Positions 6,458-11,606 of a stretch of 11,606 nucleotides of DNA are shown piece after piece. Position numbers and translations under genes: made by a program. The DNA is from an uncultured Eubacteriales bacterium. Its GTDB lineage: Bacteria; Bacillota; Clostridia; Oscillospirales; CAG-382. Each line of letters starts with the position of its first letter. Within the stretch, counting starts at the first letter, position 1. The stretch lies in assembly GCA_900550505.1 (NCBI GenBank), contig URSI01000023.1, positions 1 through 11,606 on the forward strand, read 5' to 3'. Under the pieces are notes generated by a model that searched no databases, had not been told where the DNA came from, and saw only the letters and a program-made list of their open reading frames with translations.

Positions 6458-8104
6458 ATGGCAGAGCTTGTATATAACGTACGCGACGTGCGGACGATAA
6501 GAGAGCTGTTTGAGACGACCGTTCAGGAGCACTCAGACAAGGTGGCGTTTCTCTACCGTTCGGGCGAAGCCGTGCGGGAGGTCACATACGACGAGGCGTT
6601 TGCGGATGTCAGGGCTTTGGCAACGTATCTGAACTCGCTCGGACTGAGCGGCAAAAAAATAGCGCTTATGGGCAAAAATTGTTACAATTGGGCGCTGACA
6701 TATCTTGCCGTCACCTGTGGGGTGGGCGTGATCGTTCCCGTTGACAAGGAGCTCAAGAGCGTTGACGTGGAAAATATAATGAAGCTCTCCGGCGCGGCCG
6801 CGCTGATCGTAACGCCGGAGCTCGAGACGCTTGCCGCCGAGTGTTCGGAAAATGTTCTGAGCACGGCGGGAATGGAGCAGTACCTCCAATGCGGCAGGGA
6901 ACTGATGCTTCAGGGCGATGACAGTTACGACCGTCACAGGATTGATCCGGATGCGCTCGGCGTATTGCTTTATACGTCCGGCACCACGGGCGCTGCGAAG
7001 GGAGTTATGCTCAGTCAGCATAATATCTGCGCAGACATAGTTGCAGTGCTAAAGAAGGTATATGTCGACTCTACGGAGCGCACGCTGTCGATATTGCCTC
7101 TGCATCATACCTATGAATGCACGGCGGGATTTCTTGCCATGGTATATTGCGGTGCGTCCATAGCGTACAGCGAGGGATTACGGCGGATACCGGCTGAGCT
7201 GAAGTTGTTTCAGCCGACGATATTCATAGGAGTACCGCTGATATTCGAGACAATACACAGAAATATCGTCGAAAAATACAGCGCCGTGGCGGCGGGCCGG
7301 TTGCTGATTTCGGCGGCACGTCGGATACCCGCATTGAGAGGACGGAAGAGCTTTTCCAAGGTCCACGAATTTTTCGGAGGCAAGTGTCGTCGTCTGCTGT
7401 GCGGCGCGGCATCGATGGATCCGGACATTTTTCGCGATTACGAAATGTTCGGCTTTGACGTTTATATAGGCTATGGGCTGACGGAATGCTCACCGGTCTG
7501 TATAATGCATAATGATTCGTATCGCTGTGCCGAAGATATCGGTGAGCCGCTGAGCTGTCTGAAGGCGAAATTGATCGATGTCAACGAGGACGGTGTGGGC
7601 GAGCTGGCCGTAAAGGGTACGAACGTGATGCTCGGATATTATAACGACCCGGAGTCGACCGCGAATGCTATCGATGCGGAGGGCTGGTTTCATACCGGAG
7701 ATCTTGCTACGGTTGACGACAAAGGGCATTACCGTATCGTCGGCAGGGTAAAGACTATGATCGTGACAAAAAACGGGAAAAAAATATTCCCCGAAGAGCT
7801 TGAAGTCAGGCTTGCCGGGTTTCCGGAAGTGCGTGAATCGATGGCTTACGGCATACAGGAGGGCGACGGCGACACGGTGGTCGCCGTGCGTATATTCCCG
7901 GATAATGACGTACTGGCCGCGAAGCTGGGTGAAAGGGCGGGAGACCGCGACGCCGTGCTTGAGCATTTCACCTCTATTGTCAAAACGGTGAATAAGGACC
8001 TTCCGCATTATAAGGCTATCAGGAAAACTTTCATTCGTGACAGGGAATTTGCGAAGACCACCACCCGTAAGATCAAACGCGCGGACGAGGAAAATCTGAG
8101 GTAG
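6458..8104 (+). CDS. AMP-forming acyl-CoA ligase (long-chain fatty acid type)
   Basis: The 548-residue product is an adenylate-forming (ANL) enzyme that would activate a carboxylic acid, probably a fatty acid, with ATP and then load it onto CoA or another thiol. The motifs are complete: the P-loop YTSGTTGAAKG at 172-182, YGLTE at 339-343, GWFHTGD with HTGD at 412-415, the hinge region GRVKTMIVTKNGKKIFPEELE, and the C-terminal TTTRKIKR with the catalytic Lys at 538. Length and motifs fit long-chain acyl-CoA synthetases (FadD/Faa-like) of Clostridia; there is no signal peptide or clear membrane segment. It starts 3 bases after the anti-sigma stop, which makes it the third gene of the sigma operon and suggests lipid remodelling as part of an envelope stress response (inference). 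An acyl-ACP synthetase is an alternative; substrate specificity is not readable. Confidence 0.92.
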   Translation: MAELVYNVRDVRTIRELFETTVQEHSDKVAFLYRSGEAVREVTYDEAFADVRALATYLNSLGLSGKKIALMGKNCYNWALTYLAVTCGVGVIVPVDKELKSVDVENIMKLSGAAALIVTPELETLAAECSENVLSTAGMEQYLQCGRELMLQGDDSYDRHRIDPDALGVLLYTSGTTGAAKGVMLSQHNICADIVAVLKKVYVDSTERTLSILPLHHTYECTAGFLAMVYCGASIAYSEGLRRIPAELKLFQPTIFIGVPLIFETIHRNIVEKYSAVAAGRLLISAARRIPALRGRKSFSKVHEFFGGKCRRLLCGAASMDPDIFRDYEMFGFDVYIGYGLTECSPVCIMHNDSYRCAEDIGEPLSCLKAKLIDVNEDGVGELAVKGTNVMLGYYNDPESTANAIDAEGWFHTGDLATVDDKGHYRIVGRVKTMIVTKNGKKIFPEELEVRLAGFPEVRESMAYGIQEGDGDTVVAVRIFPDNDVLAAKLGERAGDRDAVLEHFTSIVKTVNKDLPHYKAIRKTFIRDREFAKTTTRKIKRADEENLR

Positions 8105-8216
8105 AAGACGGCAGAGCGGGCGCAGAGTGCCGGAGCTTCCGGACCGCGCTTGAGTGACAGGTGCTTTGTTCACGACTGTCGTCAATATCTTCGGTCGGCG
8201 TAGCTGAATATCATTT

Positions 8217-8311
8217 CCGCGGGACATTACCCCCGCGGGACATGACCCCCGCAGGACATGCCCCCGCGGGACATGACCCCCCCGCGGGACATGAGCCCTC
8301 GCAGGACATGA
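8217..8311. repeat. Tandem array of about six 16-bp GC-rich units
   Basis: Degenerate units of the form CCCCCGCGGGACATGA run head to tail: 8217-8229 (shortened, ACATTA), 8230-8245, 8246-8260 (GCAGG variant), 8261-8276, 8277-8295 (extra C residues) and 8296-8311 (CCCTCGCAGG variant). Most contain the palindrome CCCGCGGG. The array lies in the convergent gap between the acyl-CoA ligase and sigF, and its unit is the same sequence as the arm of the terminator at 8324-8364. Unit length and C-tract length vary, typical of slippage-prone minisatellites. Confidence 0.9.
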
Positions 8312-8323
8312 CCAATGCAATTC

Positions 8324-8364
8324 AATCCCCCCGCAGGACTCAGTCGTCCTGCGGGGGGATTTTT
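8324..8364 (+). terminator. 16-bp-stem terminator built from the repeat unit
   Basis: AATCCCCCCGCAGGAC (8324-8339) pairs perfectly with GTCCTGCGGGGGGATT (8346-8361) around a 6-base loop, with a T-run at 8360-8364. It would end transcripts of the sigma-anti-sigma-acyl-CoA ligase operon, about 220 bases after its last stop. A further copy of the 3' arm, CCTGCGGGGG, follows at 8365-8374. Confidence 0.85.
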
Positions 8365-8428
8365 CCTGCGGGGGAAATTTCCTTCTGGGGAGCTTTCATG
8401 TTGTGCGGACAGCCGGACGCTTTGCGGT

Positions 8429-8529
8429 GAGTCTTTGCGCGATACGACCGGGATTCAGCCGAAAACGCCCTGATCTTGCCGTGGACTCGATAAGGGGAGT
8501 CTTTGTACGATACGACCGGGATTCAGCCG
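8429..8529. repeat. 33-bp direct repeat pair overlapping the sigF stop codon
   Basis: A 33-base segment at 8429-8461 recurs at 8497-8529 with only two differences (GC versus TA at the tenth and eleventh bases), with a period of 68 bases. The right copy contains the sigF TGA (8523-8525). No gene is seen in 8105-8522; this duplication and the GC-rich array are what that stretch holds. Confidence 0.88.
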
Positions 8530-9230
8530 CCGAGCAATTCACGCAGATGCTCGAGCGCCCGTTTTTCGCTGCGCGATATTTTGACCTGTGAAACGCCCAT
8601 GAGCTGCGCCACCGTCGTTTGTGTCATGTGCCTGAAATAGCGCAGGCAGATTATTTTTCTTTCCGTGTCGTCAAGCGCGTTTATTGCCTGACGCAGCGAG
8701 AGGTTTTCGAGCATTTTTTCGATATTGTCGCATCCGACGAGATTTTCAAGCGTGGTATCGCCGTACTCGGCGTCGAAGGAAAGCAGCGGCGTGCCGGCGT
8801 CGAGCGCGGCAAGCACCTCGTCGTCGGAGAGCGAGCACAGGGTACACAGCTCGGAAACAGTCGGATCCCGATCGTTTTGCGCGGCAAAGCTGTCGCGTGC
8901 CGCCGCCACGGTGCGTGCGTTCTGTTTGATGCGTCTGCTTATCTTGACCGGACCGTCATCTCTCAGAAATTTCCGTATCTCGCCCATGATCAGCGGCACC
9001 GCATATGTGGAAAAAACAGTGCCGAACGAAGGGTCATACCCTCTTATGGCTTTTATCAGTCCTATAGTACCTATCTGAATGAGGTCATCCTGTTCAACGC
9101 CGCGTTCGCGGAATGCGAGTGCGGCCGTACGCACCAGCCCCATATTGTTTTCAACGAGCAGTTCAAGTGAGGCTGCATCGCCCTTTCGGGCACTTTCAAG
9201 CAGCTGCTCGTTAAGTGCCGCGTCGTACAT
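8523..9230 (-). CDS. sigF: Sporulation sigma factor SigF (SpoIIAC)
   Basis: Sigma-F is the first forespore-specific sigma factor and turns on early forespore genes after asymmetric division. The 235-residue product has region 2 with NNMGLVRTAALAF, DDLIQIGTIGLIKAIRGYDP and FSTYAVPLIMGEIRKFLRD, region 3 with GPVKISRRIK and DPTVSELC, and region 4 with LDDTERKIICLRYF and TQTTVAQLMGVSQVKISRSEKRAL. The length is slightly under that of the Bacillus subtilis protein. Its ATG overlaps the spoIIAB stop by one base (TGATG), and gene order spoIIAA-spoIIAB-sigF is the standard operon, which makes this sigF rather than sigG. Activity is controlled by SpoIIAB binding. Its last codon and stop lie inside a 33-bp sequence that is duplicated just downstream. 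Confidence 0.97.
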   Translation of the reverse strand: MYDAALNEQLLESARKGDAASLELLVENNMGLVRTAALAFRERGVEQDDLIQIGTIGLIKAIRGYDPSFGTVFSTYAVPLIMGEIRKFLRDDGPVKISRRIKQNARTVAAARDSFAAQNDRDPTVSELCTLCSLSDDEVLAALDAGTPLLSFDAEYGDTTLENLVGCDNIEKMLENLSLRQAINALDDTERKIICLRYFRHMTQTTVAQLMGVSQVKISRSEKRALEHLRELLGG

Positions 9231-9709
9231 CAGCCCAGCTTGATATGTTTTTCAAACGTGACGGTCGTGCCGCGTCCCACGCCGCTGGTGACGCGCAGCT
9301 TGTCCGAGAACGAGGCTATTATGGTAAAGCCCATACCGCTGCGCTCGCCCTGCGCGTCCGTGGTGTAAAGCGGCTGCATCGCCTTTTTTATGTCTTCTAT
9401 ACCGCAGCCGCGGTCACGCACGGTAAAGCGTATGCGACCGTCGGAATAATAGGCGCCGCTGAGCATTATTTTGGCTTTGCGGTATTTTTCACGGTCGCGG
9501 TACGCATGTACTATACAGTTGGTGACCGCCTCGGATACCGCGGTCTTGATATCAGTCAGCTCGTCCACCGTCGGGTCGAGCTGAGAGGCGAAAGACGAGC
9601 AGACAAAGCGGGCAAACGCCTCGTTCGCGCTCTTTGCTTCGAATTCACAGGAAAAGCTGTTGAGTGCGGCTTCTTTTTTTACCTTTTTTGTTATGGTCGC
9701 GCTTTTCAT
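9230..9709 (-). CDS. spoIIAB: Anti-sigma F factor and serine kinase SpoIIAB
   Basis: SpoIIAB binds sigma-F and keeps it inactive before septation, and with ATP phosphorylates SpoIIAA. The 159-residue product has the GHKL ATPase boxes: N box with Glu60 and Asn64 in SEAVTNCIVHAY, G1 box DRGCGIEDI, and the ATP lid GERSGMGFTII. The DPTVDELTDIKTAVSEAVTN stretch is characteristic of the family. Compared with the Bacillus subtilis protein (146 residues) there is an extra basic N-terminus of about 14 residues (with KKVKKE); no later in-frame start fits, and the ATG overlaps the spoIIAA stop by 4 bases, which supports this start. Translational coupling with both neighbours fits the need for balanced amounts of kinase and substrate. 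Confidence 0.97.
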   Translation of the reverse strand: MKSATITKKVKKEAALNSFSCEFEAKSANEAFARFVCSSFASQLDPTVDELTDIKTAVSEAVTNCIVHAYRDREKYRKAKIMLSGAYYSDGRIRFTVRDRGCGIEDIKKAMQPLYTTDAQGERSGMGFTIIASFSDKLRVTSGVGRGTTVTFEKHIKLG

Positions 9710-10038
9710 ACGTTTTTACCGCTCCTTTCGATGCGGATGAAGTTTTCCATTCCCGCCATATCCAGTATCCGCGCGACGTCATCGTTCGGGTCGCGGATTA
9801 TAAGGTTGCCTCCGCGTTGCTGCATGGTTCTCAGTCTGCCCATTACGAGCCCAAGCCCGCTGCTGTCCATGAAATCGACGCCGGACAGCACGAGCACGAG
9901 CGTTTCCGGCGCCTCGCGCGCGATGGCTGCGTCAAGCTCGCGGCGCAGCTTTGAGGCGCTGTGATGGTCTATCTCACCGAAAACGGCGGCAGTCAGGGTC
10001 GGGTGAGGCCCGTGCGAGGTCTCATAGGTGATATACAT
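9706..10038 (-). CDS. spoIIAA: Anti-sigma F factor antagonist SpoIIAA
   Basis: SpoIIAA is the STAS-domain switch protein of forespore activation: unphosphorylated it displaces sigma-F from SpoIIAB, and SpoIIAB inactivates it by phosphorylating one serine. The 110-residue product shows the STAS signature GEIDHHSASKLRREL and the phosphorylation loop FMDSSGLGLVMGR. Ser59 aligns with the phosphorylated Ser58 of Bacillus subtilis and is preceded by the conserved Asp58. The ATG at 10038 has AGAGG 8 bases upstream. It is the first gene of the spoIIA operon. The SpoIIE phosphatase that reactivates SpoIIAA is not in this window. A valS terminator lies almost directly upstream, which raises the question of where its promoter is. 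Confidence 0.97.
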   Translation of the reverse strand: MYITYETSHGPHPTLTAAVFGEIDHHSASKLRRELDAAIAREAPETLVLVLSGVDFMDSSGLGLVMGRLRTMQQRGGNLIIRDPNDDVARILDMAGMENFIRIERSGKNV

Positions 10039-10052
10039 AGCTGTTACCTCTG

Positions 10053-10094
10053 AAAAAAAAGATTGGTATGATGCCTGTCAGCATTATACCAATC
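10053..10094 (-). terminator. Strong terminator between valS and spoIIAA
   Basis: On the minus strand GATTGGTATAATGC and GCATCATACCAATC form a 14-bp stem with one A-C mismatch around a TGACAG loop, followed by eight T residues. It lies 75 bases after the valS stop. The T-run ends only 14 bases before the spoIIAA ATG, and the spoIIAA ribosome binding site sits directly after it. Confidence 0.9.
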
Positions 10095-10169
10095 TTCCTG
10101 TCGTATTTTTTGTCGGTATTCCGTTGTGCGCAGTATAAATTCTGCGCGAGCGCGGTCGTGTTTTGCCCC

Positions 10170-11606
10170 TTATTGCAGGCTGTTGATCGCGTCTGTCAGA
10201 GATTGCACCAAAAGCGCGGCTTTGTTTCTCTTTGTCTGCTCCGCTTCCACCACTTCCCTGGGGGCCTTCGCGACAAAGTTTTGGTTGCCGAGCTTTGAGT
10301 CGCAGCGCTCGAGGTCGGAACGTGCGGCTGCCAGTTCTTTTTCAAGTCTGGCGCGCTCCGCGGCGAGGTCCACCATTTCCGCGGTGGGGATAAGTGCGGT
10401 CGCGCTTTCGCACACGATACGCACGCAGCCGTCGGGCGCGTCGTCCGGTGAACGGAGCATCACAACGTCGCCGGCACCCGCCAGTCTTTGAAGGAACGGC
10501 ACGCAGGAGCCTTTGAATTCAAAGCCCGGCGCAGGGCAAAGGTAAAGCGTGGCCTTTCTGGACGGCGGCACGTTCATTTCCGCACGGCGGTTTCTGACGG
10601 CGCGTATAACTGCGATCAATCCGTCGGTGGCGGCCGCCTGTTCGGGGAACACGAGCTTCTCATCGTATTCGGGATACGAAGCGGTAACTATCGAAAGCCC
10701 GGTGTGCGGCAGCTTCTGCCAGATCTCTTCGGTGATGAACGGCATGAACGGGTGCAGCAGCTTGAGCGTGTTTGAAAGCACATAGACCAGCACACGCTGC
10801 GCGCTGCGGCTGACGTCTGCGTCTGCAAGCCGCGGCTTGCACAATTCGATATACCAGTCGCAGAAGACGTCCCAGATAAAATCATACAGCGAAGAGATCG
10901 CAACGCCGAGTTCAAAGGCGTCAAGGTTGTCGTTTACTTCACGCACGGTGCGTTCGTAACGGGTGAGCACCCACTTGTCCTCATCTGTCAGCGCGTCGGT
11001 GTCGAGAGTATCGTCCTGGATATCAACGTTCATCAGCACGAACCGCGCGGCGTTCCAGATCTTGTTTGCGAAATTGCGCGAAGCTTCTATCTTTTCTTCG
11101 GAGAACCGCAGGTCATTTCCGGGGCTGTTGCCGGTTGCGAGAGTAAATCTCAGCGCGTCGGCGCCGTATTTTTCGATCACCTTCAGCGGGTCGACGCCGT
11201 TGCCGAGTGATTTGGACATCTTTCTGCCCTGTGAATCGCGTACGAGTCCGTGGAACAGCACCGTATCAAACGGTTTTTTGCCCGTGTGTTCGATGCCCGA
11301 GAATATCATGCGCGCGACCCAGAAAAAGATGATGTCATATCCCGTGACGAGCACGCTCGTGGGGTAGAAATACTCGAGATCGCGCGTTTTGTCCGGCCAG
11401 CCGAGCGTAGAGAACGGCCAGAGCGCTGACGAGAACCATGTGTCGAGAACGTCCTCGTCCTGCCTGAGCGGTGCGCCGCAGTCGGGGCAGACGTCAAGAT
11501 CTTCCTTTGACACATAGGTGCCGCCGCAGGCGTCGCAATAAAAAGCGGGTATGCGGTGTCCCCACCAGAGCTGACGCGATATGCACCAGTCGTGCACGTT
11601 TTCCAT
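10170..11606 (-). CDS. valS: Valyl-tRNA synthetase, N-terminal part outside window
   Basis: Valyl-tRNA synthetase charges tRNA-Val with valine and is a class I enzyme. The visible 478 residues are the C-terminal half: DWCISRQLWWGHRIP, a Cys4 zinc-ribbon-like insertion (CDACGG and CPDCG), DVLDTWFSSALWPFSTLGWP, the KMSKS loop in GRKMSKSLGNGVDP (codons at 11208-11222), the anticodon-binding helical domain with FICDWYIE-like and MPFITEEIWQKLP signatures (here FCDWYIELCKPRL), and a C-terminal coiled-coil arm rich in Glu, Arg and Leu ending TDAINSLQ. The HIGH motif and editing domain lie beyond the right edge; the Met encoded at the edge is internal, not the start. It is the gene before spoIIA on the same strand, separated by a terminator. 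The enzyme identity is very secure. Confidence 0.97.
   Translation of the reverse strand: MENVHDWCISRQLWWGHRIPAFYCDACGGTYVSKEDLDVCPDCGAPLRQDEDVLDTWFSSALWPFSTLGWPDKTRDLEYFYPTSVLVTGYDIIFFWVARMIFSGIEHTGKKPFDTVLFHGLVRDSQGRKMSKSLGNGVDPLKVIEKYGADALRFTLATGNSPGNDLRFSEEKIEASRNFANKIWNAARFVLMNVDIQDDTLDTDALTDEDKWVLTRYERTVREVNDNLDAFELGVAISSLYDFIWDVFCDWYIELCKPRLADADVSRSAQRVLVYVLSNTLKLLHPFMPFITEEIWQKLPHTGLSIVTASYPEYDEKLVFPEQAAATDGLIAVIRAVRNRRAEMNVPPSRKATLYLCPAPGFEFKGSCVPFLQRLAGAGDVVMLRSPDDAPDGCVRIVCESATALIPTAEMVDLAAERARLEKELAAARSDLERCDSKLGNQNFVAKAPREVVEAEQTKRNKAALLVQSLTDAINSLQ

Noticed and set aside
8217..8311. CRISPR array
   Set aside because: Units are head to tail with no unique spacers and are too short; no cas genes are present.
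7490..8320. 276-codon minus-strand frame ending in the acyl-CoA ligase and starting in the repeats
   Set aside because: Its start region translates the tandem repeat and the rest is antisense to a complete ligase; no family features.
8161..8430. 89-codon plus-strand frame through the repeat array giving a PAGH-rich peptide
   Set aside because: The peptide periodicity is only the 16-bp DNA repeat read through; it changes frame between units, crosses the terminator and has no ribosome binding site.
8619..9170. 183-codon plus-strand frame
   Set aside because: It is antisense to sigF, whose regions 2 to 4 are all recognisable.
11604..11606. ATG at the right edge as the valS start
   Set aside because: The sequence begins in the middle of the conserved DWCISRQLWWGHRIP block, so the HIGH motif and editing domain must lie beyond the edge.

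Overview
The window looks like a chromosomal piece of an endospore-forming Clostridia bacterium, probably an uncultured Oscillospiraceae/Ruminococcaceae-type lineage. The grounds are a complete spoIIA operon (spoIIAA-spoIIAB-sigF), a YtrA-type GntR regulator, a lipoprotein of the sugar-binding ABC class and good sigma-A-type promoters, in fairly GC-rich DNA. The assignment is inferred from gene content, not from a phylogenetic marker search.

Left edge (1-2580): an AT-rich, accessory-looking block on the minus strand. A 61-residue excisionase-type HTH protein is followed 23 bases later by a large UvrD/HelD-like superfamily 1 helicase, whose frame stays open for 727 codons and runs off the window. 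A consensus-like promoter drives the pair, and a 9-bp inverted repeat abuts its -35 box. Between the helicase motifs there is a segment resembling a PD-(D/E)XK nuclease core. This is the best candidate for a defence or mobile-element function here.

Middle left (2700-5470): on the minus strand, a GntR-family repressor followed by a small single-pass membrane protein, ending in hairpins. Divergent from it and driven by a near-perfect promoter is an orphan sugar-type solute-binding lipoprotein, closed by a textbook terminator.

Middle (5584-8104): a compact plus-strand operon of an ECF sigma factor, a zinc-finger anti-sigma factor with one membrane segment, and an AMP-forming acyl-CoA ligase.

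Intergenic 8105-8522: no gene, but a striking array of about six CCCCCGCGGGACATGA-type units leads into a 16-bp-stem terminator whose stem is made of the same sequence. A 33-bp near-duplicate of the end of sigF follows.

Right (8523-11606): minus-strand spoIIA operon (anti-anti-sigma, anti-sigma kinase, sigma-F) with overlapping start and stop codons. It is preceded by valS, which is cut by the right edge. The valS terminator ends only about 14 bases before the spoIIAA start, so the spoIIA promoter must overlap or lie upstream of it, or spoIIA must be read through from valS.
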